DNA of 30,845 nucleotides from CAYSRM01 sp964475205 (GTDB lineage Bacteria > Verrucomicrobiota > Kiritimatiellia > UBA8416 > CAYSRM01), in the NCBI GenBank assembly GCA_964475205.1, contig CAYYVQ010000029.1, positions 1 to 30,845 on the forward strand, in the 5' to 3' direction. Under the pieces are notes generated by a model that ran no database searches, had not been told where the DNA came from, and saw only the letters and a list, made by a program, of their open reading frames with translations. Both the position numbers and the translations under genes were made by a program. How positions within the stretch are numbered: position 1 is the first letter of the stretch; the number at the start of each line of letters is the position of its first letter. Of the stretch, positions 24,360 to 30,845 are shown piece by piece.

Positions 24360-24590
24360 GAACGCTGTGAGGCCACGAGTTTGGGCAACAGCCAGGTCAT
24401 TGGCTCCAACCGCCGTACGTCTGGCACATAGTACAGCAGGCTATGTCAACCTGCTGCCGTCAGAGAGTTGCCCGGTTAACCGAACTCCTGCTGCGAGCGG
24501 GGGGAAAGTCTGTAAAAATAACGTGTCTCAAATCTTTCTCGCCCGGATTGCAGTGATGCGCTTGTATGAGTACGTGTTTCCGGGGTCAGA
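24360..24590. other. gene-free region between galU and the mttB-like operon
   Basis: With the bases down to 24221, about 370 bp carry no gene. An inverted repeat CAGCAGG (24434-24440) / CCTGCTG (24450-24456) lies about 75-100 bp upstream of the promoter -35 and could be an operator or galU 3'-end hairpin. A second dyad is centred on GGTTAACC near 24475. I looked for a cobalamin-type riboswitch, given the corrinoid-type genes, and saw none of its conserved boxes. Confidence 0.45.
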
Positions 24591-25457
24591 CTACAGCCGC
24601 GAGGCTATGTCTTTGACGAATTCAGCAACAGAATCCTTCATTTCATCGCGCATCAAAGCGTATTCAATGTTGGTTCTGATAAAGTCCAGTTTATTGCCTA
24701 TGTCGTACCGGATACCGTCAAACTTGCATCCGTACATTGCCCTCGAAGCCACCAGCAGCTTCATGGCATCGGTAAGCTGGATTTCATTGTTTTTCCCTCT
24801 CCCGATCTGTTTTATGTACTCGAAAATTTCCGGTGTAAGAACATACCTGCCGGCAATAGCAAGGTTGGATGGCGCTTTATCAAGCGGTGGTTTTTCAACC
24901 AGGTCTTCAATAAGGTATGTGTTGGGCGATATCTCCTTGCCGCCAATGATTCCGTACCGGCTCACCTTCCTGTGATCCACTTCCTCAAGGGCCACCACCG
25001 ACTCCTGGTATCGCTCATACGTTTTCACAAGTTGATCAGTCACAGGCTTTTCAGACTTGATGAGCGTATCGCCCAGAAGCACCGCAAAAGGCTCGTCTTC
25101 AACATGATTTCTCGCATACGAGATAGCGTCTCCGAGTCCAAGCAGTTCCCGCTGCCAGACAAAATGAACATCTGCAAGTTTGGATATATTCCGTAAAGCC
25201 TGAAGCTCCTGCTCCTTTCCTTTTTCCTGCAGTTCTTTCTCAAGCTCGAAATTACGGTCAAAATGCTCTTCTATAGCCCTCTTGCCCCGCCCTATTATCA
25301 TCAATATGTCGGTTATGCCTGCGGCTACCGCTTCCTCAACAACATACTGGATAACAGGCTTATCAACAATCGGGAGCATTTCTTTTGGTTGAGATTTGGA
25401 TGCAGGGAGAAATCTCGTTCCAAACCCTGCGGCGGGAATAACCGCTTTGCGTATCAT
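24591..25457 (-). CDS. galU: UTP-glucose-1-phosphate uridylyltransferase
   Basis: A 288-residue nucleotidyltransferase that joins UTP and glucose 1-phosphate to UDP-glucose. The N-terminal signature AVIPAAGFGTRFLPASKSQPKEMLP (about 5-29), VDKPVIQYVVEEAVAAGI, LLGDTLI and VEKPP are all present, and length is normal. GAAAGG lies about 8-10 bases before the ATG. The GHMP kinase gene ends 18 bp upstream, so the pair is probably one transcript. Because that kinase looks like a glucuronokinase, this enzyme may also take glucuronate 1-phosphate or another sugar 1-phosphate; that is inference. The phosphorylase at 16616 would make glucose 1-phosphate for it. Confidence 0.95.
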   Translation of the reverse strand: MIRKAVIPAAGFGTRFLPASKSQPKEMLPIVDKPVIQYVVEEAVAAGITDILMIIGRGKRAIEEHFDRNFELEKELQEKGKEQELQALRNISKLADVHFVWQRELLGLGDAISYARNHVEDEPFAVLLGDTLIKSEKPVTDQLVKTYERYQESVVALEEVDHRKVSRYGIIGGKEISPNTYLIEDLVEKPPLDKAPSNLAIAGRYVLTPEIFEYIKQIGRGKNNEIQLTDAMKLLVASRAMYGCKFDGIRYDIGNKLDFIRTNIEYALMRDEMKDSVAEFVKDIASRL

Positions 25458-25475
25458 GTCTACTACCTTTCTCGC

Positions 25476-26471
25476 CTAAATAATACCGGGTTTCAGCACA
25501 ACCACATTCAAAGGTTCCAGTTCTTTTCTCAGGGCATCAAACATACTGTCGTCTTTGTAAAATCCCACAATAGCTCCTCCGGAACCGGTAAACTTGGAGC
25601 TTGCACCTACTGCCCTTGCCCTGTCTATCATGGCTTTATTGCCTTCGCTTATCTTACAGATCGCCTGCCTTCTGTCAAAGTTATCGTTTAACAATCGCCC
25701 CATACCATCGCATTCCGCCCTGGAAATTAAATCCCTGCACTGTTCTGCCAGCGCCGCCCAGTAATGGATCGCGTCAATTACCACAGGATCATTCCGGAGA
25801 TAACGGAACCGCAGATCATTGTGTACTACCTCCGATCCTTCCGACAAATCGCAACGATATGCTATGTAAAGCGGAGGCAAGGCCGACGGATCAAGCGAAA
25901 CATATTCCCCGTAACCCCGGCTGTCCATCAACTTCTTATCAAAATCCATATATGTCAGCCCCTGGTAAACCTGCGCGACCCTGTCCTGCAATCCGGCAGA
26001 AATGCCAAGTTCATCCTTCTCTACCGACAATACCAGGTTTGCGAGCTGCGGCTTGGGAATCGCCAGATCATAAAACCGCATCAGGGCCTTGAAACAGGCT
26101 GTAATAATCGCGCTGGATCCAGCCAGCCCCACCATATGCGGTATGTTCGAATAATACCGAATCGTGAAATTACTGTCGCGAAGTTCAATGCCTGCATCCG
26201 TGCAATAATCATAGAACCTTTTTATGCCGGCTTTCAGCAGACGTATCCCGCCATAGTAACCGTAGAGTTTCACGTCCTCTGCCAGGGATTTTACGCTTGT
26301 GAATTGTGACTTGTCCCGGTTATGTGGAAGTATTTTGAGTTCCGGCGTTTCGTAAAGTACCACCTGCGCGTAGAAATCATCGAAAGTAAAGGCTATGGTT
26401 TTGCCATAATATCCATCGGAAGGATTTCCAATCAATCCCACCCGAGGATAAGCCTTCTCCCGAATTATCAT
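25476..26471 (-). CDS. GHMP kinase, glucuronokinase-like
   Basis: A 331-residue small-molecule kinase. The pattern is that of plant glucuronokinase rather than galactokinase or mevalonate kinase: RVGLIGNPSDGYYGKTIAFTF at the N-terminus, YYGGIRLLKAGIKRFYDYC, the ATP-binding PHMVGLAGSSAIITA (about 110-124), ELGISAGLQDRVAQVYQGL, and GASSKFTGSGGAIVGF near the end. The expected reaction is ATP-dependent phosphorylation of D-glucuronate, or a related sugar, at C1. I start at the ATG 26471, with AAGGA 9 bases upstream; a GTG two codons earlier is too close to it. It precedes galU by 18 bp, suggesting a two-step route from free sugar acid to UDP-sugar. Specificity is inferred from resemblance. Confidence 0.82.
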   Translation of the reverse strand: MIIREKAYPRVGLIGNPSDGYYGKTIAFTFDDFYAQVVLYETPELKILPHNRDKSQFTSVKSLAEDVKLYGYYGGIRLLKAGIKRFYDYCTDAGIELRDSNFTIRYYSNIPHMVGLAGSSAIITACFKALMRFYDLAIPKPQLANLVLSVEKDELGISAGLQDRVAQVYQGLTYMDFDKKLMDSRGYGEYVSLDPSALPPLYIAYRCDLSEGSEVVHNDLRFRYLRNDPVVIDAIHYWAALAEQCRDLISRAECDGMGRLLNDNFDRRQAICKISEGNKAMIDRARAVGASSKFTGSGGAIVGFYKDDSMFDALRKELEPLNVVVLKPGII

Positions 26472-26589
26472 ACACACCTATCCTTCCCGAAACACATACA
26501 CTGTCACGCTTGAACATCGCCAGAACAATATTTGCGCGCGAAAAACAGAAATTTTAAAAACGCGTCAAAGATTAACAATGCAGATACAC

Positions 26590-26642
26590 CTTGTCCAGCG
26601 CGAAATACACGGACAAAGAGCCCTTTTTATTGCATTCTGCAA
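26590..26642 (+). promoter_or_regulatory. candidate upstream activator sites for the sigma-54 promoter
   Basis: Two dyads lie about 80-135 bp before the -24 element, where enhancer-binding proteins usually bind. One is TTGTCC (26591-26596) with GGACAA (26611-26616). The other is TTGCA (26630-26634) with TGCAA (26638-26642). The activator is probably the Fis-type regulator encoded at 27147. Only symmetry and position support this. Confidence 0.4.
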
Positions 26643-26722
26643 CACCCTCTCAAGAAACACATAAACATAATCTACTACTCAAATCACTGCACATTAATAT
26701 TTTACACTTGCCATCGCAAACA

Positions 26723-26738
26723 TGGCATGCAAACTGCA
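26723..26738 (+). promoter_or_regulatory. sigma-54 (-24/-12) promoter
   Basis: TGGCATGCAAACTGCA has the invariant GG at 26724-26725 and GC at 26736-26737 with exactly 10 bases between, close to the consensus TGGCACG-N4-TTGCA. Transcription would start near 26749, just before the NifX-like gene at 26766. The adjacent gene encodes a sigma-54 activator, which supports the call. Confidence 0.75.
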
Positions 26739-26765
26739 AGCTTGACATCCAGAAAGGATTGTGAC

Positions 26766-27134
26766 ATGAAGGTTGCAGTAACATCACTTGGAGAGACTAT
26801 TGAGTCACCCGTGGACCGCAGGTTCGGCAGGGCGCGGTATTTCATTTTGCTGAATACGGACAGCGAAGACTGGTCAGTTCACGATAACAGGCAGAACTAC
26901 CGGGCCGAGAGCCAGGCGGGCATACAATCAGCCCAACGAGTTATAAACCTCGGAGCCGAAGTTGTAATTACCGGTCACTGCGGACCCAAAGCCTTCGCAA
27001 CGCTCCATGCCGGACAAGTCGATATTTACCAGGACGCTGAAGGAAATGTCCGCGATGCAATGAAGGCTTTCCAGGACGGAAAACTCCAGAAAGCCGGACA
27101 AGCTGATGTAAAGAAAGGATTCGGAGCAACGTAA
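26766..27134 (+). CDS. NifX/NafY-like iron-molybdenum cluster-binding protein
   Basis: A 122-residue member of the dinitrogenase iron-molybdenum cofactor family (PF02579), which binds metal-sulfur clusters in a small RNase-H-like fold. MKVAVTSLGETIESPVDRRFGRA, VINLGAEVVITGHCGPKAF and YQDAEGNVRDAM fit the family. Free-standing members occur outside nitrogen fixation, for example the orange protein (ORP) of Desulfovibrio. AAAGGA lies about 8-10 bases before the ATG, and a -24/-12 promoter lies just upstream. No nif gene is in view. The sigma-54 activator follows after 12 bp in the same direction, so the two should be co-transcribed, and the activator may autoregulate the pair. Confidence 0.9.
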   Translation: MKVAVTSLGETIESPVDRRFGRARYFILLNTDSEDWSVHDNRQNYRAESQAGIQSAQRVINLGAEVVITGHCGPKAFATLHAGQVDIYQDAEGNVRDAMKAFQDGKLQKAGQADVKKGFGAT

Positions 27135-27146
27135 ACAGGATCACCA

Positions 27147-28499
27147 ATGACAAAGCAAAGCCACAAAACACAATCCCCTGACAATGAGAAAGAGAAACGC
27201 CTCTCAACAATTCTGAACTGCGTTGCCGATGGAGTATTCACTGTAGATAACAGGAAAAGAATAACTTTTTTCAACCGCGCCGCTGAAGAAATAACCGGTT
27301 TCACAAGACAAGAGGCCCTTGGACAACGTTGCAGCGAAATATTCCGCACCCAGACATGCGACAAATGCTGCACACTGGAAGAAGTCCAGCGCACACAGAA
27401 AAACATCGTTAACCGGCATGTAAGAATTCTAACCCGGGATGGAAGGTCGATACTTGTAAGCATTAGCGCCGGAATACTTCTGGACTCCGCGGGAAATATG
27501 GCAGGAGGGGTGGAAACGTTCAGAGATTTAAGCGCTGAAGAAACTCTGCGCAGAAAAATTGAGAAATCCTATACTTTTCACGATATCGTAAGCCGCCATC
27601 CCTCCATGCACGAACTCTTTGCAATCCTGCCCGATGTGGCCGAATCGGGGGTAAGTGTGCTTATTGAAGGAGAAAGCGGCACGGGAAAAGAGCTTTTCGC
27701 CCGGGCCCTTCATGACCTCAGTAAACGCTCAGATAACGCCTTTGTTGCAGTCAACTGCAGCTCTCTGCCCGACACCCTCCTGGAGTCGGAACTCTTCGGC
27801 TATAAAAAAGGAGCCTTTACCGACGCCAAAAAAGACAAGCCCGGAAGATTTGATATTGCCAGAGGCGGAACCCTGTTCCTGGATGAAATCGCGGACATCT
27901 CCCCTGCCCTGCAGGTCCGGTTGCTTAGAGTGCTCCAGGAAAAAACCTACGACCCCCTCGGCAGCACTGAACCGGTGCGGGCTGATGCAAGAATTGTCGC
28001 AGCAACAAACAAAGATCTACTGCAGAAAGTCAAAGAAGGATCCTTCAGGGAAGACCTCTATTACAGACTTAAAGTCCTCCGTCTGGAATTGCCTCCTCTC
28101 AGAGACCGGCGATGCGATATTCCGCTGCTGGTTGACTTTTTCAGACGTCAACTCAACTCTGAAACCGGAAAGAACATCGAGGGAGTTGATGACGAAGTAA
28201 TGGACCTTTTGATGTCATATGATTTTCCGGGCAACATAAGGGAGCTTCAAAATGTAATGCAGCACGCATTTGTTCTCTGCAAGAATTCAATCCTGGGCCT
28301 TGCCCATCTTCCACGAGAACTTTCCGAAGCTTTCAGCCAGAGTTCAGATACAATACCGCTTTCCATGCAGGATATAGAGAAAAAAGCAATTACCGATGCC
28401 CTGCTTGCAAACAACAATAACCGCGCCGCCGCCGCACGGCAATTAAAGATAGATCCAAGCACCCTTTACAGAAAAATGAAACGATTCAAAATCCAGTAA
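27147..28499 (+). CDS. sigma-54-dependent activator with PAS sensor (NtrC-type)
   Basis: A 450-residue enhancer-binding protein. A PAS domain (about 17-130) contains a Cys cluster, Cys71, Cys74 and Cys75 in TCDKCC, that could hold a metal or sense redox. The AAA+ domain (about 145-385) has Walker A GESGTGKE at 175-182, the sigma-54 loop as GAFTDA at 222-227 instead of GAFTGA, Walker B GTLFLDEI and the Arg-finger region FREDLYYRLKVLRLELPPLRDR. A Fis-type helix-turn-helix (NNNRAAAARQLKIDPSTLYRKMKRF) closes the protein. There is no receiver domain, so the PAS probably controls activity directly. The target is likely its own operon from the -24/-12 site. The stop TAA merges with a family-A-like remnant. 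Confidence 0.93.
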   Translation: MTKQSHKTQSPDNEKEKRLSTILNCVADGVFTVDNRKRITFFNRAAEEITGFTRQEALGQRCSEIFRTQTCDKCCTLEEVQRTQKNIVNRHVRILTRDGRSILVSISAGILLDSAGNMAGGVETFRDLSAEETLRRKIEKSYTFHDIVSRHPSMHELFAILPDVAESGVSVLIEGESGTGKELFARALHDLSKRSDNAFVAVNCSSLPDTLLESELFGYKKGAFTDAKKDKPGRFDIARGGTLFLDEIADISPALQVRLLRVLQEKTYDPLGSTEPVRADARIVAATNKDLLQKVKEGSFREDLYYRLKVLRLELPPLRDRRCDIPLLVDFFRRQLNSETGKNIEGVDDEVMDLLMSYDFPGNIRELQNVMQHAFVLCKNSILGLAHLPRELSEAFSQSSDTIPLSMQDIEKKAITDALLANNNNRAAAARQLKIDPSTLYRKMKRFKIQ

Positions 28500-28518
28500 C
28501 CTGCCCTGGTCTATTCAT
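28496..28518. repeat. remnant of a family-A repeat end (A4)
   Basis: CTGGTCTATTCAT at 28506-28518 equals the left end of copy A3, and TAACCTG at 28497-28503 matches the outermost bases of the family. The TAA is the stop codon of the preceding activator gene. Only one end is present and it is short, so chance is not excluded. Confidence 0.4.
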
Positions 28519-28532
28519 TTCCTGACACCTGC

Positions 28533-29933
28533 CTACACGAGACTTTCGGCTCCCAGAAGCTTTCCGCATTTATCTATAAACTCGCCTGCAAAAACGGGTA
28601 TAGACGCCCACCTGTCTTCGGGATCTGGAGCAATGGATTTTTCTACAATCGGCCGAATCTCTTCCGGCAGATCGAGCAGCTCGGTTTGTCCCATTTCAAC
28701 TATATCGTCTGGATTAACGTTATACGGAAAAACTGACTGTCCGGCAATAAGTTCGTAAACTATCAGCCCGAAAGTGTATACGTCAGTCCGGACATCCACA
28801 ATTTCACCGCGGATCTGTTCGGGGCTCATGTACGTTGGAGTTCCCTCTATCCTGTTCGTCTTCTTCTGTTTGTTTGCAATGCAGGCAATTCCAAAGTCGA
28901 TTATTTTAAGTATCCCGTCATGTGTCAGGAGCATATTTTCCGGTTTCAAATCCTTATGAATCACACCATGCCTGTGCGCATAGGAAAGCGCGTCCGAACA
29001 GACGCTCACAACCTTTAGAACCGATTCCAGCGGAAGTTTTCCGTAAAGATCAAGAATGTCCCGCCATGTCTGCCCGTCAACATATTCCATAACAAGAAAG
29101 TAATGGTCCCCGGTGCGCTGCAGGTTGTGAAGTCTGACAATGTGTTTATGGGAAAGCTGCATTGCAATTCTGGCTTCATCTTTAAGCGTAAAAAGCGCGG
29201 ATTCGTCGCAGGTAAGATTTGCAAAAAGAATCTTTACCGCCACTGACATTCCAAGGAGCGTATCTTCAGCCTTATAAACAACTCCCGTTCCCCCCTCGCC
29301 GACAGGCTCCAGAAGCCGGTAACGGTTGGCAAGCACATCCTCGCTCCTCACCTGGAGACGAGCCTTGGGCCTTTTTCTGGAAGTGCGTTTCGTGGAATTT
29401 CTTTTAACCACCCGGATCTTTTTCCTGCGCCTGATATGCGGCCCGCTGCCTATATTAGCGGTAACATTCCTCGCAAGACTCTTGAACTGATCTTCGGTAT
29501 TCCGAAGCTTGGCATAACGTTGCAGGCCCTGGCTCACAGATTCAACGAGTTCCTCTTTATCCCATGGCTTGGTGAAATATTTCCATATCCCCCCCTCGTT
29601 TACAGCGCGGATCATCGCGTCCTGATCTGCAATACCGGAAAGCATTATGGTAACTATTTCTCGATTGTGCCCGCGAGCCCTTACCATAACATCATGCCCC
29701 GTAAGCTCCGGCTGATTCAGGTCGAGATCGCATATAAGCACGGCAATCTCCATGTTCGTCAGCACATGTATCGCCTCTGAAGGCGAAGTGGCAGGGATAA
29801 GCGTACAGCTTAAACCGCCCAGATGTGTCTGAAGAACATCCAGGACCACATCGCTGTCATCAACCAGTAGGACTTTATAGTTATCTTCCTGTGCAAATAT
29901 GCTTGAATCTTTTGAGTATTGAACTCCACCCAT
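28533..29933 (-). CDS. response-regulator receiver / Ser-Thr protein kinase fusion
   Basis: A 466-residue cytoplasmic signalling protein. The receiver domain (about 18-135) has the acidic pair Asp25/Asp26 in LLVDDSD, the phosphoacceptor Asp69 in LICDLDL and Lys122 in YFTKPW. A strongly basic linker (about 165-192, rich in RK/TK) leads to a eukaryotic-like kinase domain (about 203-460) with glycine loop VGEGGTGVVYKAED, Lys234 in VAVKIL, HKDLKPEN (Lys in place of the usual Arg of HRD), DFG and the APE-equivalent SPEQ. No membrane helix is present, so input comes by phosphotransfer from a histidine kinase outside this window. It converges on the sigma-54 activator with 33 bp between. AGGGG lies about 10 bases before the ATG. 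Confidence 0.92.
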   Translation of the reverse strand: MGGVQYSKDSSIFAQEDNYKVLLVDDSDVVLDVLQTHLGGLSCTLIPATSPSEAIHVLTNMEIAVLICDLDLNQPELTGHDVMVRARGHNREIVTIMLSGIADQDAMIRAVNEGGIWKYFTKPWDKEELVESVSQGLQRYAKLRNTEDQFKSLARNVTANIGSGPHIRRRKKIRVVKRNSTKRTSRKRPKARLQVRSEDVLANRYRLLEPVGEGGTGVVYKAEDTLLGMSVAVKILFANLTCDESALFTLKDEARIAMQLSHKHIVRLHNLQRTGDHYFLVMEYVDGQTWRDILDLYGKLPLESVLKVVSVCSDALSYAHRHGVIHKDLKPENMLLTHDGILKIIDFGIACIANKQKKTNRIEGTPTYMSPEQIRGEIVDVRTDVYTFGLIVYELIAGQSVFPYNVNPDDIVEMGQTELLDLPEEIRPIVEKSIAPDPEDRWASIPVFAGEFIDKCGKLLGAESLV

Positions 29934-29956
29934 GTCAAATGCTGCCCCTTTTTATT

Positions 29957-30451
29957 CTACTGACCCGCGCCTTTTTGACTGAGAATCTGACGGCACCATT
30001 CTTCGGCCTTTTTGCCCTCTTCATCAGGATTCCGCGACGGTTCGACAAAGTGTATACGTCCGGCAATAACATTTCCTTCAAGTTTCTTTTCCAGGCTGCT
30101 GAAAACCTTACCGCTTCCTCCCATGGAAGAAGCAAACAGGGCAACCTTTTTTCCGGTAATCCGAACCTGTTCAAAAAAAGTATCCAAGGCAGGAACAAAG
30201 CTGCCTGCCCACACCGGCGTACCCATAAATATAAGCTCGTAGCCCTCTTGATCAAAGCCCGGATCGCAAATCGCCGACTTTCTCTTCAGGAGAGCATCAC
30301 GCCCGCCTCTGAAATACTTCCAGGGGCCCTTCTGTTTCAGGGGTTTTTTCAGTTCAATCGGGAACAAATCGCCCCCGGCAACATCCGCAATCCTTGTTGC
30401 AATAAGCCGTGTATTCCCGGTAAGCGAGTAATATATTACAGCAGTTTTCAT
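29957..30451 (-). CDS. flavodoxin family protein
   Basis: A 164-residue flavodoxin-fold protein. The FMN phosphate loop is YYSLTGNTRLIA at about 7-18. GTPVWAGSFVPALDTFFEQV (about 77-96) and ALFASSMGGSGKVF are the isoalloxazine-binding loops of the NAD(P)H-dehydrogenase-like flavodoxin group. It should carry one- or two-electron transfer in the cytoplasm; the partner is unknown. It ends 23 bp before the receiver-kinase start on the same strand and could be co-transcribed with it, the flavodoxin being first. Confidence 0.88.
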   Translation of the reverse strand: MKTAVIYYSLTGNTRLIATRIADVAGGDLFPIELKKPLKQKGPWKYFRGGRDALLKRKSAICDPGFDQEGYELIFMGTPVWAGSFVPALDTFFEQVRITGKKVALFASSMGGSGKVFSSLEKKLEGNVIAGRIHFVEPSRNPDEEGKKAEEWCRQILSQKGAGQ

Positions 30452-30674
30452 ATTCCGGACCCTCTGAACTGTACATCAGATCTGCTTCACATTCTGTCTA
30501 TTTCATTCCACCTGTCAATTAAATTGCACCACCATAACTTCCCGCTTGCCACCGAACGTCCTTTGTAATATCTTTTCCCATCAACGGCAGAAAAATATTC
30601 ATACAATCTGCAACCCTGCCGATCATGGGTTGTGATTTGAAATCTTTTCTGCAACTATAACGAAGTTTTTCTGA

Positions 30675-30685
30675 AGAGGTGGCTG
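30675..30685 (+). repeat. partial duplicate of the tRNA-Ser 5' end
   Basis: The 11-mer AGAGGTGGCTG recurs at 30752-30762 inside tRNA-Ser. ACGAAG precedes both copies at slightly different distances. The 77-bp unit between the copies holds a CGCC/GGCG hairpin (CGCCGTAGTAAAGCGAAGGCG). It may be an insertion scar or an unrelated match. Confidence 0.4.
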
Positions 30686-30749
30686 CATGTCTCGCCGTAG
30701 TAAAGCGAAGGCGGAAGCGGTCTGCCGCGAAAACGACGCGAAACGAAGT

Positions 30750-30843
<94 letters not shown>

Positions 30844-30845
30844 GT

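Noticed and set aside
24221..24590. Possible cobalamin riboswitch upstream of the MttB-family genes
   Set aside because: The region has two dyads, but I could not find the conserved B12-box-like segments on the minus strand, so no riboswitch is called.
24367..24975. A plus-strand open frame spanning the intergenic region and the galU 3' half
   Set aside because: Most of it is antisense to galU, and the intergenic part shows no recognisable domain or ribosome site.
26766..27134. Evidence for nitrogen fixation
   Set aside because: A lone NifX/NafY-family protein is common outside nif clusters, and no nif structural or assembly gene is present.

Overview
The window reads as a gene-dense chromosomal stretch of a Gram-negative-type bacterium. 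It has lipoproteins, an outer-envelope sugar-nucleotide pathway, sigma-54 regulation and a FloA/NfeD module. The mix of GDP-D-rhamnose genes, FloA, MttB-family proteins, a plant-like glucuronokinase and a REC-Ser/Thr kinase fusion would suit the PVC superphylum (Kiritimatiellota/Lentisphaerota type) or a similar uncultured lineage. That placement is inference; no rRNA is present to test it.

Layout. (1) 1-3592, plus strand: gmd, rmd and a multi-span membrane protein, probably GDP-D-rhamnose synthesis for a surface glycan. (2) 3632-6057, minus strand: a pteridine-reductase-like SDR, a FolB/FolX-like aldolase and a MurC/Mpl-like ligase in one tight operon. (3) 6121-9267, plus: long NfeD protease, short NfeD and flotillin FloA, a membrane-microdomain module, then a single-span hypothetical protein. 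(4) 10079-15902: envelope genes (3D-domain lipoprotein, SH3-like protein, M48 lipoprotein protease), a CHASE2 adenylate cyclase, queF, a macro-domain protein and a cupin, interspersed with palindromic repeats. (5) 15903-18334: a long AT-rich gap, a 180-bp repeat with a coding remnant, and a glucosylglycerate-phosphorylase-like GH13 enzyme. (6) 18396-24359, minus: a four-gene operon with its own sigma-70-like promoter, encoding two MttB-family proteins without pyrrolysine, a SAM methyltransferase with an unusual C-terminal extension, and an asparagine-synthetase homologue that has lost its glutaminase cysteine. (7) 24591-26471, minus: galU and a glucuronokinase-like GHMP kinase. (8) 26590-28499, plus: a -24/-12 promoter, a NifX-like protein and a PAS-AAA+-Fis activator. 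(9) 28533-30451, minus: REC-Ser/Thr kinase fusion and a flavodoxin. (10) tRNA-Ser(GCT) at the right edge.

The strongest candidate for an undescribed system is the 18.4-24.4 kb operon. Two corrinoid-type methyltransferase homologues occur without any corrinoid protein or reactivase, alongside a SAM methyltransferase and an AsnB homologue whose glutaminase site is degraded, as in lactam synthetases and lasso-peptide cyclases. This looks like synthesis or tailoring of an amide or betaine-type small molecule rather than methylamine catabolism, but the substrate cannot be read from the sequence.

The second theme is two, perhaps three, families of short palindromic elements ending in TTAACC-like sequence. 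Several supply the stop codon of the adjacent gene, and one supplies the start codon and signal-peptide N-region of a lipoprotein. Two family-A copies share a coding-like tail, so they look like decayed mobile or gene-end elements.
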